64,000 bases of DNA from Pelomonas sp. Root1217 (GCF_001425705.1 NZ_LMDC01000028.1:725536-789535), one strand, 5' to 3'; counted from the stretch's first letter, positions 24,101 to 33,326 are shown. Numbers and translations are program-made. The notes: generated from the sequence alone by a model not told the origin.

Positions 24101-24381
24101 AGTTGCTCGGCGTCGGGCGCCTGTGCAAACTCGGCCAGCCACTCGGCCAGGCGCTGGCGCATCTCGCCGGCGGCCTTGCGGGTGAAGGTGATGGCGACGA
24201 TCTGCTGCGGCTCGGCGCCGGCCAGCAGCGCACGCAGGATGCGCGACACCAGCATCCAGGTCTTGCCGGCGCCGGCACAAGCCTCCACGACGATGCTCCG
24301 CGAAGGGTCACAGGCCAGCGCGTAGAAGTGCTCGCGCGGCACGCGCAGGCCGTCGGCCCAGTAGGCGAGTTCTGCGCTCAT
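21154..24381 (-). CDS. addA: AddA-type UvrD-like helicase/nuclease
   Basis: A 1075-residue helicase-nuclease that resects double-strand breaks for RecA loading. Superfamily-1 motifs: Walker A ACAGAGKT (34-41), motif Ia ITFTRKAAGEMR (64-75), motif II IDEFQDTSP (384-392), motif III VFIVGDPKQSIYRFR, motif V LTIHGAKGLEAEVVF and motif VI LYVALTRARRAV. The C-terminal nuclease carries the RecB-type D-x-K: D1012 in RIDR and DYK at 1026-1028. Start at 24381 overlaps the stop of addB (ATGA); an ATG 6 bases upstream is possible. Partner is the AddB-type protein upstream. Confidence 0.88.
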   Translation of the reverse strand: MSAELAYWADGLRVPREHFYALACDPSRSIVVEACAGAGKTWMLVSRILRALLAGAEPQQIVAITFTRKAAGEMRQRLAEWLAEFAQAPDAEQLAALRQRGVAEADVAALRPRLAALQAELLRGGRAVEVRTFHGWFSQLLRAAPLAFLQAQGIAPELQLIEDEEELMPMLWRRFHVAVLADEALRADFQALTQSRGRFNLREWLLGAFAKRVELRLAETAGVLETSLPGAVDVLGTTPEQFFEHLREPLRGLARLLGAAKGKKAQEAAVALEQAQHFDAAFAALFTQKCEPRKLGVEHSDFDELCEELQRLRAAIAQQRAADEHAAMRRLALVLVDAFEAIKRERGLVDMNDLERGALALLADAQTAGWVQQRLDAQVRHLLIDEFQDTSPLQWQALHGWLSAYAGAGAGSPLSVFIVGDPKQSIYRFRRADPRVFAAAQDFVCDGLAGVRLACDHTRRNAPEVLAAVNATFDSAQSAGTYQGFRVHTTEVADVDELAGLWALDPEVMASPAQADVDPLRWRPSLTEPRREAEISRRAPECERVCAAIVGLLQARPELKPGDLFVLARKRDPLRQLSEALTAAGVPHAAPEEQPLAELPDVADLLALLDVLASPGHDLSLARALRSPLFGVDEADLLTLAEAAGTAQWLGHAPSERRSWWAALQGLAAPGPALARARVLLHGWAEQARLRTPHELLDRIVHEGELLMRIAAAVPAADAAVRLQSVQALLRAALDLDGGRYAQLYGFVRALKSRPIKFVPAAAPDAVQLLTIHGAKGLEAEVVFLLDADAAPPKAETLSLLLDWPVGQPAPRRAAFLASEARPPPSLQALVDEERAEREREELNGLYVALTRARRAVVLSHTPSRSQATSWWDRLQPLARRWPFAMTPGGRANTAPPAIAPLPSWQPPVAVAAARDGTARDDRLARVGEALHRVLEWASASGQTQALVALMASASQAFGLDAKSREQLAQAAQAILSSPDCRPFFDPAELIWAGNEVAVGQGTEGEKDQRIDRLVQRRDGCWWVLDYKLGATPEREPAYLEQMRGYVAAVRALQPGEAVRAALISGTGRFVPVEV

Positions 24382-26954
24382 ACCCAATCATCCTTTCGGC
24401 ACAGGCCGCGAGCTTCGCAGTAGTCGCAGACCTTGCCCTCGCCCAGCGCCGGCAGCGGCGCGCCATCGCGCACGGCCATCAGGTCGGCCTGCAGGCCGCC
24501 GCGCAGTGCCAACGCGGTGTTGCTGATATCGGCATGCGGCAGCAGCGCAATGCCCTTGCCGTCGTCGAGCACCAGATAGGCCGCCTGCAGCCCCGGCTCG
24601 GCGCCCATCAGCAGCGCGTAGGTGGCAAGCTGGGTGTCCTCCAGCGGCGCAGCCAGCTTTTCCTTCAACCCCTTGGCATCGCCGGTCTTGTAGTCAAGCA
24701 GCCAAGTCTTGCCTGCAGCGTCGTCGATGCGGTCGATGCGGCCGCGCAGCGTCAGCGCGTCCAGTGGCGCATCGAACGGTTGGCAGTCGCGGTCCACCTC
24801 GCCGGCGGCGAAGCGCTGGCCACCCGCCTCGGCCTCGACCAGCCAGGCGAGATACAGCGGGCGCAGCCGCTCGAAGGCGGCCGAGAAAGGCAGGAAGTCC
24901 GCCGCGTCCAGCCACGCCAGCTCGGCCTCGGCCGCGGCGCGCAGCGCCAAGTCGTCATCACCGCCATTGCGCGAGTCATGGAAGCGCTTCAGCACGGCGT
25001 GCAGCCAGGTGCCGTAGTCGCGTTTGTCGGGCTCTTGCTCCAGTTCGTCGGCCTCGCGCAGGCCCAGCAGCACGCGGCTGAAGAACTGGTAGGGGCAGTT
25101 GCGCAGCGCGTCGATGGCGCTGGCGCTCAGGGCCGCCGGCAAGCGGCCATCGGCATCAGCGGCAGCGCGGTGTTGGGGCTGGCCCGGCGGCGTCAGAAGC
25201 TCACGCCCGTCGCGCCATTCATGCAGGCCCTGACCGCTGCGCGCTGCCGCGCCGGCCAGCCGCTCCAACAGCGGGCTGGCCGGCAGCGGCTCGGCGCCTG
25301 CGAAGGCGCAGCGCAGCAGCGTCAGCACCGGCGCGCGCAGCAGCTGCGCGAAACTGAAGCCCTCGGCCTCGCGGCGTTCGGCCAGGCTGGGCAGGCCCAG
25401 GGCCGCCGCGTCGGCGTCGGCCAGCAGACCCGCTTGCGGGTTCACCGGCCCCAGCGTGGCAGCATCTGCGCCAGGCAGCACGACGGCGCTGAAGGGCCGA
25501 AGCATCGCCCGCGCCAGTGGCGTGATGACGACCGCGACCGCACCTGCTTCTTCGGTCGGCTCGAACTGCGCCGCCTCCAGCGTGTCGTCCACCCAGGCCA
25601 GGAACTCGTCGGGCCGCAGCCGCGTCTGCGCCAGGGCTGCCTCGTGGGCGCTGCCGGCCCAGGGGTTGCGCGAGATCCACAGCGTTTCCAGCAAGGCCTC
25701 GCCGCCTTCGACCTCGGCCAGCGGCGTCAGCCCGCTCAGCGCCTGGCCCATTGCGGCGAGCCAGCCACCCAGCGTGCGCGCGCCGCCGGCCAGCGGTTCC
25801 AGTTGGCGCCGGGCCCGTTGCCAGGCCGCACTGACGGCCGGCGGCAGCGTCGCCGCATCGAGCTGGGCGGCCTGGCGCCAGCCGAAGCGGCGGCAGCGGG
25901 ATTCGAGGCCCGCCAGGCCTTCGGCGTTCCACCCCGCTGCCAACGCGGATTTCAGCCAGGCCAGCCAGTCGTCCACCGCGCCGCCAGCCAGCGCCGCGCG
26001 TAGCAGGGCCATCAATGCGGCTGCGGCGGGCGTGGTCGCCAGCGTCCAACCGGTCTCGTCGTGCATCGGCACGCCCTGGCGCGCCAGCAGCGCCCGTACG
26101 CGGCGGATGACGACGCGGTCCTGCGCGAGCAAGGCCACCGGCCGTCGACCGGCGTTGAGGTGCTGGACGACGGCCGTGGCGGTCTGCTGGGCCAGCGTCT
26201 CGAAGTCCGGCGCAACAGCCTCCTCCACCCGCGCGGCGGGCGTGTAGCCGGCCCAGGCCTGGTCAAGGTCCAGGTCGGCGTTCAGGCACAGCGCCGGCAC
26301 GTCGCCCGCCAGCAGCGCCTGGACCAGCGGGTCGGGCCCACCGGCGCGCAGCCAGATCCAGGCGCTGGGGCGCAGCGCGAACAAGGTGTCGGTGGCGGGA
26401 CGGCGCTCGTCAGACGCCACCCAGGCCAGCGCGACCTGGGCCAGTGCGCGCTCCAGCAAGCCCGGGCCGGCATCCAGGGCTGAGAGCCGCTGCCGGGCGG
26501 CGTCCATAAACGCAGCACGCTGAAGTGGCGGCACCTGGGCGGCGGCGCGGGCCAGCGCGTGGGCGGTGTCGACGAGCCGGGCGAGCGCCACACGGTAGTC
26601 GCGCGGGCTGCTGCGCTTGAGCGGTTGCACCCAGCTCTGCTCGGCCAGCAGCCGGTCGGCGGTGAAGGCGTCAATGGCCGCATCGCCGGAGAGCTGGTCA
26701 GGCGCGGCCAACGCCGTGGGGCCCAGGGCCGAAGCCAGGCTGCGGCTGGTCGTGATGCGAGGCTGCCAGCCGCCGTGGGCGAGCCAGGCGCGGCGCGCCG
26801 GCGCGATCTGCTGGGCAAAGGGCAGCAGCAGCACGGCATCGCGCACGGCCGCACCTCGCCCTTCCAGCCAGTCGGCACCGACAGCCGCGACGCGGCGCCA
26901 GAAGGCTTCGTTGTCCTCGCCAGGCGCCAGGCCCAGATTCAAAGCTTGCTGCAC
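24378..26954 (-). CDS. addB: AddB-type PD-(D/E)XK nuclease subunit
   Basis: An 858-residue partner of AddA. The N-terminal part is a degenerate helicase without Walker A ([17 protein letters not shown] in its place), as expected for AddB-like subunits that recognise rather than translocate. The C-terminal nuclease has RIDRID (about 740) and LDYK (753-756). Four cysteines fit the AddB iron-sulfur staple: C620 (LRNCPYQFF) with C843, C846 and C852 ([10 protein letters not shown]). It precedes addA with overlapping stop/start and is divergent from trxA. Intergenic 26955-27106 should hold both promoters. Confidence 0.85.
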   Translation of the reverse strand: MQQALNLGLAPGEDNEAFWRRVAAVGADWLEGRGAAVRDAVLLLPFAQQIAPARRAWLAHGGWQPRITTSRSLASALGPTALAAPDQLSGDAAIDAFTADRLLAEQSWVQPLKRSSPRDYRVALARLVDTAHALARAAAQVPPLQRAAFMDAARQRLSALDAGPGLLERALAQVALAWVASDERRPATDTLFALRPSAWIWLRAGGPDPLVQALLAGDVPALCLNADLDLDQAWAGYTPAARVEEAVAPDFETLAQQTATAVVQHLNAGRRPVALLAQDRVVIRRVRALLARQGVPMHDETGWTLATTPAAAALMALLRAALAGGAVDDWLAWLKSALAAGWNAEGLAGLESRCRRFGWRQAAQLDAATLPPAVSAAWQRARRQLEPLAGGARTLGGWLAAMGQALSGLTPLAEVEGGEALLETLWISRNPWAGSAHEAALAQTRLRPDEFLAWVDDTLEAAQFEPTEEAGAVAVVITPLARAMLRPFSAVVLPGADAATLGPVNPQAGLLADADAAALGLPSLAERREAEGFSFAQLLRAPVLTLLRCAFAGAEPLPASPLLERLAGAAARSGQGLHEWRDGRELLTPPGQPQHRAAADADGRLPAALSASAIDALRNCPYQFFSRVLLGLREADELEQEPDKRDYGTWLHAVLKRFHDSRNGGDDDLALRAAAEAELAWLDAADFLPFSAAFERLRPLYLAWLVEAEAGGQRFAAGEVDRDCQPFDAPLDALTLRGRIDRIDDAAGKTWLLDYKTGDAKGLKEKLAAPLEDTQLATYALLMGAEPGLQAAYLVLDDGKGIALLPHADISNTALALRGGLQADLMAVRDGAPLPALGEGKVCDYCEARGLCRKDDWV

Positions 26955-27106
26955 TTGTAAAGCAGGCCTCCCGCCCGCATGTTTGCCACCGTTTCGGTCA
27001 CCCTGGCGACCGTCCGGACAAAAGTGGCTATGTCACAATCATTTTGCCTATTCGGACGGCGCCCACTGCGGCGACCGCCAACCCTTTGAGGCCAAGGAAC
27101 CCTCCC

Positions 27107-27436
27107 ATGAGCAGCGAATTGATCAAGCATGTTTCCGACGCGTCCTTCGACGCCGACGTCATCCAGTCGGGCAAGCCCGTGCTGGTGGACTACTGGGCCG
27201 AGTGGTGCGGCCCCTGCAAGATGATCGCGCCCATCCTGGACGAGGTCGCCACCGGCTACGGTGACAAGCTGCAGATCGCCAAGATGAACGTCGATGAGAA
27301 CCGCGAAGTGCCGGCCAAGTTTGGCATCCGCGGCATCCCGACGCTGATGCTGTTCAAGGACGGCCAGCTTGCCGCCACCAAGGTCGGCGCCCTCTCCAAG
27401 GCCCAGTTGACGGCCTTCCTCGACGCGAACCTATAA
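27107..27436 (+). CDS. trxA: Thioredoxin 1
   Basis: A 109-residue thioredoxin, the general cytosolic protein disulfide reductant. Active site WCGPC (33-37), the cis-proline region [11 protein letters not shown] and the buried Asp (DYWAEW) are all present. Length is typical. The trxA-rho order is conserved in many proteobacteria. The last codons and stop overlap a near-consensus promoter (27407-27437) that probably serves rho. Confidence 0.96.
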   Translation: MSSELIKHVSDASFDADVIQSGKPVLVDYWAEWCGPCKMIAPILDEVATGYGDKLQIAKMNVDENREVPAKFGIRGIPTLMLFKDGQLAATKVGALSKAQLTAFLDANL

Positions 27437-27437
27437 T
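27407..27437 (+). promoter_or_regulatory. Probable sigma-70 promoter of rho, inside the trxA 3' end
   Basis: TTGACG (27407-27412) and a perfect TATAAT (27432-27437) are separated by 19 bases, a little long. The TATAAT contains the trxA stop codon. Transcription would start near 27444, just ahead of the hairpin at 27447-27490, giving rho a leader of about 250 bases. Confidence 0.6.
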
Positions 27438-27446
27438 CGCGTCCAA

Positions 27447-27490
27447 CTGCTGCAGCGACCCCTGCGCCTCCCGGCGCCTCGCTGCAGCAG
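27447..27490 (+). promoter_or_regulatory. Long hairpin at the 5' end of the rho leader
   Basis: A perfect 12-bp stem CTGCTGCAGCGA / TCGCTGCAGCAG encloses 20 bases that themselves form GCGCC-tccc-GGCGC. No T-run follows, so it is not a simple intrinsic terminator for trxA. If transcription starts at ~27444 it caps the rho mRNA. In E. coli rho is autoregulated in its leader; a similar role is possible here. The remaining leader to 27693 holds no ORF that I trust. Confidence 0.6.
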
Positions 27491-27693
27491 CCAAAGCCAA
27501 CACGCCCCGGGTTCCTGGATACGAATTCAGCACCCAGCCAGCGTGGACTCGGCTCCCCCTCCCACCACTGAGTTTGTTGTCGAATCTGCTTCGCTCGCCG
27601 TTTGAGCGATAGCCATTCGATCCTTTTCTGGGGCGGCCGTGGAATCGCCGTTGCGCCTTGGCTGGCGCTGCGGCCCCTGACGGGTATTCACCC

Positions 27694-28959
27694 ATGCATC
27701 TTTCCGAACTCAAAGCGCTCCACGTTTCCGCCCTCATCGAGATGGGCGAGGCGCTGGAGATCGACAACGTCACGCGCCTGCGCAAGCAGGAGCTGATGTT
27801 CGCCATCATGAAGAAGCGCGCCAAGGCTGGCGAGCAGGTCTTCGGCGATGGCGTGCTCGAAGTGCTCCCCGACGGCTTCGGCTTCTTGCGCTCGATCGAG
27901 GCCAGCTACATGGCCTCCACGGACGACATCTACCTGTCGCCCAGCCAGATCCGCCGCTTCAACCTGCACACCGGTGACCTGGTGGAAGGCGAAGTGCGCG
28001 TACCCAAGGATGGCGAGCGCTACTTCGCCCTGGTCAAGGTCGACCGCGTCAACAACCAGACGCCGGAGGAGAGCAAGAACAAGATCATGTTCGAGAACCT
28101 GACGCCCTTGTTCCCCAAGGAGCAGTTCAAGCTCGAGCGTGAGGCCTTCAAGGGCGAAGAGAACATCACCGGTCGCATCATTGACCTGGTGGCGCCCATC
28201 GGCAAAGGCCAGCGCGCCCTCATCGTTTCGCAGCCCAAGACGGGCAAGACCGAGATGATGAAGAGCCTGGCCCACGCTTTGGTGGCCAACCATCCGGACT
28301 GCCACCTCATCGTGCTGCTCGTCGACGAGCGCCCGGAAGAAGTGACGGAAATGATCCGCACCGTGCGCGGTGAGGTCATCAGCTCGACCTTCGACGAGCC
28401 CGCCGCCCGCCACGTGCAGGTGGCCGAGATGGTCATCGAGCGCGCCAAGCGCCTGGTGGAGCTCAAGAAGGACGTGATCATCCTGCTGGACTCGATCACC
28501 CGCCTGGCCCGCGCCTACAACAACGTGCTGCCCAGCTCCGGCAAGGTGCTGACCGGCGGCGTGGATGCCAACGCGCTGCAGCGCCCCAAGCGCTTCTTCG
28601 GCGCGGCTCGCAACATCGAGGAAGGCGGCTCGCTGACCATCATCGGCACCGCGCTGATCGACACCGGCTCCAAGATGGACGAGGTGATCTACGAAGAGTT
28701 CAAGGGCACCGGCAATTGCGAAATCCACCTGGATCGCCGCATGGCCGAGAAGCGCGTCTACCCGTCACTGCTGATCAACAAGTCCGGCACGCGTCGTGAA
28801 GAGCTGCTGCTCAAGCCCGAGATCCTGCAAAAGAGCTGGATCCTGCGCAAGCTGCTCTACAACATGGACGAGATCGAGGCGATGGAGTTCATCCTCGAGA
28901 AGATGAAGGCGTCGAAGAACAATCTGGATTTCTTCGACATGATGCGGCGCGGTGGCTGA
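27694..28959 (+). CDS. rho: Transcription termination factor Rho
   Basis: A 421-residue Rho, the hexameric RNA helicase that ends transcription of untranslated RNA. N-terminal helical domain ([20 protein letters not shown]), the RNA-binding cold-shock-like domain with GFGFLR (61-66) and [14 protein letters not shown] (78-91), P-loop QPKTGKTE (180-187), Walker [17 protein letters not shown] and the R-loop region of the ATPase. Length equals E. coli Rho (419). Start chosen at the conserved MHLSELK. It sits between trxA and rpmE, as in relatives. Confidence 0.97.
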   Translation: MHLSELKALHVSALIEMGEALEIDNVTRLRKQELMFAIMKKRAKAGEQVFGDGVLEVLPDGFGFLRSIEASYMASTDDIYLSPSQIRRFNLHTGDLVEGEVRVPKDGERYFALVKVDRVNNQTPEESKNKIMFENLTPLFPKEQFKLEREAFKGEENITGRIIDLVAPIGKGQRALIVSQPKTGKTEMMKSLAHALVANHPDCHLIVLLVDERPEEVTEMIRTVRGEVISSTFDEPAARHVQVAEMVIERAKRLVELKKDVIILLDSITRLARAYNNVLPSSGKVLTGGVDANALQRPKRFFGAARNIEEGGSLTIIGTALIDTGSKMDEVIYEEFKGTGNCEIHLDRRMAEKRVYPSLLINKSGTRREELLLKPEILQKSWILRKLLYNMDEIEAMEFILEKMKASKNNLDFFDMMRRGG

Positions 28960-28970
28960 GTGCCCGCCGA

Positions 28971-28992
28971 GCCGAGTGCCTGCGCACTCGGC
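28971..28992 (+). other. Hairpin after rho, without T-run
   Basis: A perfect 9-bp stem GCCGAGTGC / GCACTCGGC with a 4-base loop starts 11 bases after the rho stop. No uridine tract follows (GACGGGTCACG), so it may protect the mRNA 3' end or slow polymerase rather than act as an intrinsic terminator. Confidence 0.55.
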
Positions 28993-29078
28993 GACGGGTC
29001 ACGAAGGACAGCGTCCGTCTCGCGGACGATGGCCGGACTGATCCTTCTCACCCCACAACTAGCCAAACCGCAGGGAAG

Positions 29079-29099
29079 CCCGCTACAATCGCGGGTTTT
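29079..29099 (+). promoter_or_regulatory. CCCGC-TACAATC-GCGGG-TTTT element before rpmE
   Basis: A 5-bp stem with 7-base loop followed by TTTT could be a weak terminator, while its loop TACAAT is a good -10 hexamer; a matching -35 is not clear. Located 81 bases before the L31 start codon. As a promoter it would start rpmE transcription at about 29096. The two readings cannot be separated by eye. Confidence 0.4.
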
Positions 29100-29179
29100 C
29101 CGCCCAGACACCCCCGGAAAGTGCGCCGACCAGCGATTGACATCGTCGGCGTGGCTCCCGACCTAGCCAAGAGGTTCCC

Positions 29180-29431
29180 ATGAAAGACGGCATTCACCCC
29201 AACTACCGCGACGTCGTGTTCGTCGACCAGTCCAACGGTTTCCAGTTCGTGACGCGTTCCACCGTCCAGACCAAGGAAATGATCGAGCTGGACGGCAAGA
29301 AGCTGCCGCTGGTGAAGCTGGAAACCACCAGCGAGTCGCACCCCTTCTACACGGGTACGCAAAAGAGCATCGACAACCTCGGTGGCCGCGTCGAGAAGTT
29401 CCGCAACAAGTTCTCGCACCTCAAGAAGTAA
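29180..29431 (+). CDS. rpmE2: 50S ribosomal protein L31 type B
   Basis: An 83-residue L31 of the zinc-free type B: it has no cysteine at all, so it lacks the four-Cys zinc site of type A, and has the longer C-terminal part ([25 protein letters not shown]). Typical start [16 protein letters not shown] ribosome binding site GAGG precedes the ATG. Followed by a strong terminator, so it is the end of the trxA-rho-rpmE row. In species with both types, type B is Zur-controlled; no Zur box was seen here. Confidence 0.96.
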   Translation: MKDGIHPNYRDVVFVDQSNGFQFVTRSTVQTKEMIELDGKKLPLVKLETTSESHPFYTGTQKSIDNLGGRVEKFRNKFSHLKK

Positions 29432-29464
29432 TCGGTTTGCCGGCGTTTCGCCGCGCCAACGACC

Positions 29465-29494
29465 AAAGGGCAGCTCAGGCTGCCCTTTTGTTTT
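29465..29494 (+). terminator. Intrinsic terminator after L31
   Basis: A 10-bp stem AAAGGGCAGC / GCTGCCCTTT with TCAG loop, followed by TTTT-G-TTTT, 33 bases after the stop codon. A textbook factor-independent terminator. Confidence 0.93.
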
Positions 29495-29575
29495 GCCGCT
29501 GCATCCGCGCTGGCCTCTTGGCATTTGGCAGCAGGAGCTGCCATTTTTCATTTCTGACCGCCGTTTGACGGCATC

Positions 29576-31246
29576 ATGCCGGCCGGTTTCATCGAACTTA
29601 CGCGCGTGAATCTCCCCACCCCTGCCATCGTCGCCGAGCGCGGCGTCGAGCGCCTGCCGCGCCTGGCGCTGCTGCTGCTGTGCGCGGCCTATGTGCTGCC
29701 CGGGCTGTTCGGCCGCGATCCCTGGCGCAATGCCGACCTGAGCAGCTTCGGTTTCATGGCCAGCATCGCCCAGGGCCACGCGCCCTGGTGGCAGCCAGCG
29801 ATCGCCGGTATTCCGGCCGAGGGCGGCCCCTTGCCCTACTGGCTGGGCGCGCTGGCGATCAAGGCCCTGCCCTTCCTGGACGCACCGGTCGCCGCCCGCC
29901 TGCCCTACGCCTTCGTGCTGGTCGGCGTGCTGGTGGCAGTCTGGTACACCTGCTTTCATCTCGCCCGCACGGAGGCCGCCCAACCTGTGGCCTTTGCCTT
30001 CGGCGGCGAGGCGCAGGGCGTCGACTACGCCAGGGCCCTGGCCGATGGCGCCCTGCTTGCACTGATGGCGTCGCTCGGCCTGCTGCAGCTTGGCCACGAA
30101 ACGACGCCCGAGCTGATGCAGTTGCTGGCCGTGTCGGTCTACCTGTACGGCTTGGCCGCGGCGCCCTTCAAGCGACGCCGTGCGCGGGCCGCCGTCCTGC
30201 TGGCCCTGCCGGTGCTCGCCGCCAGCGGTGCCCCGGCCGTGGCTTGCGCCCTCGGCCTGCTGGGCCTGCTGCTGAACCACCGCTCCAGTCATGTCGAGGC
30301 CAAGGCCCAGCGGGTCTGGCTGCTGGCTTCGCTGACGCTGGCCGTGCTGGCAGCCTGGGCCTTCAATGGATGGGCTTGGCGGGTCCTGCCCGGCATCCAG
30401 TTCGCCTCGTTGCTGAGCCTGCTGGCCTGGTTCTGCTGGCCGTCCGGGCCCCTGGCCCTGTGGACGCTGTGGCGCTGGCGCCGCCACGGCCTGCGCCGCC
30501 ACATCACGGTGCCTGCCATTGCCCTGCTGGTGCCGCTGGCCGCCTGCATCCTGATGGACGCTTCCGAGCGGGCGCTGCTGCTGGCCTTGCCGTCGCTGGC
30601 CATCCTGGCCGCCTTCGCGCTGCCCACACTGAGCCGCAGCGTTTCAGCGGCGGTGGACTGGTTCTGCGTGTTCATCTTCTCCGCAGTGGCGCTGTTCGGC
30701 TGGCTCTACTACGTGTCCATGCACACCGGCTGGCCGGCACGGCCCATGGCCAATCTGCGTCGGCTGGCCGAAGGCTTCGAGCCGAATTTCAGCCCACTGG
30801 CCCTGCTGTTGGCCATCGCCGCGACGCTGTCCTGGCTGGCCCTGGTGCGCTGGCGCACGGCCCGCCATCGCCATGCGCTGTGGAAGAGCCTGGCCTTGCC
30901 TGCCGGCGGCGTGGCGCTAGGCTGGCTGCTGGTCATGAGCCTGCTGCTGCCGCCGCTGGACTATGCGCGCAGCCTGGCACCGCTGGTGGCGCGGTTGAAG
31001 TCCCGCATGCCTGCCGACGTCAGCTGCCTGGCCGCATCGGGCCAGAACCTCGCCACGCTCGCGGCACTGGAATGGCATGGCGGCTGGCTGGTGCGCGGAC
31101 GCGGTTCGCTGAACGCCTCCGGCTGCAGCCATGCCGTCATCAGCGCGGGCCAGCCCACGCCCCCGGGCTGGCGCGTGGTCGCGCAGGTGAAGCGGCCGAC
31201 GGACCGCAGCGGCAGTGCCAGCCTGGTGCTGCTGCAGCGTCAGTGA
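29576..31246 (+). CDS. ArnT-like membrane glycosyltransferase (GT39/GT83 family)
   Basis: A 556-residue integral membrane protein with about twelve helices. Near the N-terminus the GLFGRDPWRNAD segment (about residues 46-57) places an Asp in the first periplasmic loop, as in the GRDE motif of ArnT/PMT-type transferases that use polyprenyl-phosphate sugars; a second loop has AEGGPLPYWLGALA, matching the E-x-P-x-x-YW pattern. A periplasmic C-terminal tail of about 90 residues follows (from ~460). Probably transfers a sugar to lipid A or another envelope acceptor; donor and acceptor unknown. Converges on phoR with a 7-base overlap. Confidence 0.75.
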   Translation: MPAGFIELTRVNLPTPAIVAERGVERLPRLALLLLCAAYVLPGLFGRDPWRNADLSSFGFMASIAQGHAPWWQPAIAGIPAEGGPLPYWLGALAIKALPFLDAPVAARLPYAFVLVGVLVAVWYTCFHLARTEAAQPVAFAFGGEAQGVDYARALADGALLALMASLGLLQLGHETTPELMQLLAVSVYLYGLAAAPFKRRRARAAVLLALPVLAASGAPAVACALGLLGLLLNHRSSHVEAKAQRVWLLASLTLAVLAAWAFNGWAWRVLPGIQFASLLSLLAWFCWPSGPLALWTLWRWRRHGLRRHITVPAIALLVPLAACILMDASERALLLALPSLAILAAFALPTLSRSVSAAVDWFCVFIFSAVALFGWLYYVSMHTGWPARPMANLRRLAEGFEPNFSPLALLLAIAATLSWLALVRWRTARHRHALWKSLALPAGGVALGWLLVMSLLLPPLDYARSLAPLVARLKSRMPADVSCLAASGQNLATLAALEWHGGWLVRGRGSLNASGCSHAVISAGQPTPPGWRVVAQVKRPTDRSGSASLVLLQRQ

Positions 31247-32607
31247 TCCGACAGCGCGGCGGCGTTGAACGCCGCCTCGTCGCCCAGCGCTGAATCGCTG
31301 GCCTGGCGCACGCGCGCGGCGGGGAAGACGAGACGAAAGCGCGAGCCCTTGCCGACGTCACTCTGGATCATCAACTCGCCGCCGTGGCGCTGCATGACAT
31401 GCTTGACGATGGACAGGCCCAGGCCCGTGCCACCGGTCTCGCGCGAGCGGCTGCCGTCGACGCGGTAGAAGCGCTCGGTCAGGCGCGGGATGTGCTCGCG
31501 CGAAATGCCCAGACCGGTGTCGATGACGGTCAGCTCGCCATTGCCGCCTTCGAGCAGCCGCCAGGCGACTTCGACCTCGCCGCCATCCGGCGTGTAGCGC
31601 ACGGCATTGGTCACCAGGTTGGCGATGGCGCTGAGCAGTTCGCTCTCGATGCCGGCCAGCTCGACGTTGGTCTCCGGCCGCAGATGCAGCCGATGCCGGC
31701 CGCCTGACAGCACCTCGGCATCCGCGGCAATGCGCAGGAGCAGGCCGTCCAGCCCCACCCAACGGTCGGGTGCGGGGCGCGGACTGCCTTCCAGCTGGGC
31801 CAGCGTCAGCAGATCGGCCACCAGGGTCTGCATGCGCTGGGTCTGCTGGTTCATCAGCACCAGCACGCGCTCGCGCTCGACGGCCGTCAGCGGCAGCGAG
31901 TGCATGGTTTCGATGAAGCCGGACAGCACCGTCAGCGGCGTGCGGATTTCGTGCGAGACGTTGGCAACGAAATCGCGCCGCATCGCCTCCGAGCGCACGC
32001 GCTCGGTGACGTCCAGCGACAGCACCAGGCGCATGCCCTCGCCATACTCGCGCACGATGATGGACAGCGTGCCCGGGCCGCGGCCATTGCCCAGCACCAG
32101 CGGCTCGGCGAAGTTGCCCGTCTGCAGGTAGGCGACGAAGGCCGGCGCGCGCACGAGGTTGGTGATGCGCTGGCGCAGGTCGCGCTGCGGATCCAGCGCG
32201 AAGTGATCGGCCGCCACGCGGTTGCACCAGACGATCTGCTCCTGCGGGTCCAGCATCAGCACGCCGTTGGGCGAGGCCTCGATGGCGGACAGGAACTGCT
32301 CCAGCTCCAGCCGGGCGCGCGCGACCGAACGGTCACGGTCGCGCACGGCGCGCTCGATGCGGTAGCCGACCTCACCCCACAGACCGGTGTCGCGCGGCGC
32401 GTTCTCAAGCTGGTTGCCGCGCAGCCAGCTGATCAGCCGATGGCCACGGACGGCGTCGAGAAGCAGCATCAGCACAACGCCACCGATCACGCCGATGCCA
32501 AGGCCCAGGCTGTCGATGCCCGTGGCCGTGCGCACTGCGACGCCGATGACAAACCCGAACAGCGCGGCCCCGAGGGCCATCAGGAGTCGAGGCAACAACC
32601 AGGTCAT
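31240..32607 (-). CDS. phoR: Phosphate regulon sensor histidine kinase
   Basis: A 455-residue kinase with two N-terminal membrane helices (about 8-28 and 35-52), a PAS domain (about 105-200, FLSAIEASPNGVLMLD), then HisKA with H219 in FVANVSHEIRTPLTVLSGF, and the ATPase domain with N-box LVTNAVRYTPDGG, G1 DTGLGISREHIPRL and G2 GTGLGLSIVKHVM. No periplasmic sensor domain, as usual for PhoR, which reads the state of the Pst transporter through PhoU. Last gene of the pst-pho row; 15 bases after phoB. Confidence 0.95.
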   Translation of the reverse strand: MTWLLPRLLMALGAALFGFVIGVAVRTATGIDSLGLGIGVIGGVVLMLLLDAVRGHRLISWLRGNQLENAPRDTGLWGEVGYRIERAVRDRDRSVARARLELEQFLSAIEASPNGVLMLDPQEQIVWCNRVAADHFALDPQRDLRQRITNLVRAPAFVAYLQTGNFAEPLVLGNGRGPGTLSIIVREYGEGMRLVLSLDVTERVRSEAMRRDFVANVSHEIRTPLTVLSGFIETMHSLPLTAVERERVLVLMNQQTQRMQTLVADLLTLAQLEGSPRPAPDRWVGLDGLLLRIAADAEVLSGGRHRLHLRPETNVELAGIESELLSAIANLVTNAVRYTPDGGEVEVAWRLLEGGNGELTVIDTGLGISREHIPRLTERFYRVDGSRSRETGGTGLGLSIVKHVMQRHGGELMIQSDVGKGSRFRLVFPAARVRQASDSALGDEAAFNAAALSDH

Positions 32608-32622
32608 GTAGGCGGGTAAAGC

Positions 32623-33324
32623 TCAGGCGGAGAGCGCACTGCTCTGTTGGGTCAGCCGGTAGCCGGCACCGCGGACCGTCTCGATCATGCGTGCGCACTG
32701 CACGCGCTCGAGCGCCTCGCGCAGCCGCTTGACGTGGACGTCGATGGTGCGCTCCTCGATGAAGACATGATCGCCCCAGACGCGGTCCAGCAGCTGCGAG
32801 CGGCTGTGCACGCGCTCGGGGTGGGTCATCAGGAAATGCAGCAGGCGGAACTCGGTGGGGCCAAGCTTGACCTCGTTGCCCTCTCGGCTGACGCGGCGCG
32901 TGCCCGGGTCCAGCAGCAGCGGGCCAACCTCCACCGCGCTGTCCAGCGCCTCGGGCGCCTTGCGGCGCAGCACCGCGCGGATGCGCGCCAGCAGCTCATT
33001 GGTCGAGAAAGGCTTGGTGATGTAGTCGTCGGCACCGGCATCCAGGCCGGCGATCTTGTCGCCTTCTTCAGCGCGCGCCGTCAGCATGATGACCGGCAGC
33101 TCCTTGGTGCGGGCCACGCCGCGCCATTGCCTGGCCAGGGCCACGCCGCTCTGGCCGGGCAGCATCCAGTCCAGCACGACGAGGTCGGGCAGCACGCGGT
33201 CCACTTCGTACTGGGCCTGCGCGGCACTGCCGGCGATCGTCACCTCGAAGCCCGCGTGGCGCAGATTGATGGAGATCAGTTCGGCGATCGCCGATTCGTC
33301 TTCAACGACAAGAACTCGGCTCAT
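32623..33324 (-). CDS. phoB: Phosphate regulon response regulator PhoB
   Basis: A 233-residue OmpR-type regulator: receiver (about 1-120) with acidic E8/D9, phospho-acceptor D52 (VVLDWMLPG), T in IMLTARAEEGD and K in DYITKPFS; winged-helix DNA-binding domain (about 135-228) with RVHSRSQLLDRVWGDHVFIE and VDVHVKRLREAL. The D-x-x-LPG-x-SG stretch is characteristic for PhoB. It binds Pho boxes such as that at 37918-37935. Gap to phoU is 2 bases. Confidence 0.96.
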   Translation of the reverse strand: MSRVLVVEDESAIAELISINLRHAGFEVTIAGSAAQAQYEVDRVLPDLVVLDWMLPGQSGVALARQWRGVARTKELPVIMLTARAEEGDKIAGLDAGADDYITKPFSTNELLARIRAVLRRKAPEALDSAVEVGPLLLDPGTRRVSREGNEVKLGPTEFRLLHFLMTHPERVHSRSQLLDRVWGDHVFIEERTIDVHVKRLREALERVQCARMIETVRGAGYRLTQQSSALSA

Positions 33325-33326
33325 GG

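Noticed and set aside
22063-24423. Long open frame on the plus strand opposite addA
   Set aside because: High GC leaves long open frames opposite real genes. The product is Arg/Gln/Gly-rich without domain, while the minus strand encodes a full helicase with all motifs in order.
21154-26954. Helicase-nuclease pair as an anti-phage defence system
   Set aside because: Motif set, iron-sulfur cysteines and the divergent trxA-rho context fit housekeeping AddAB.
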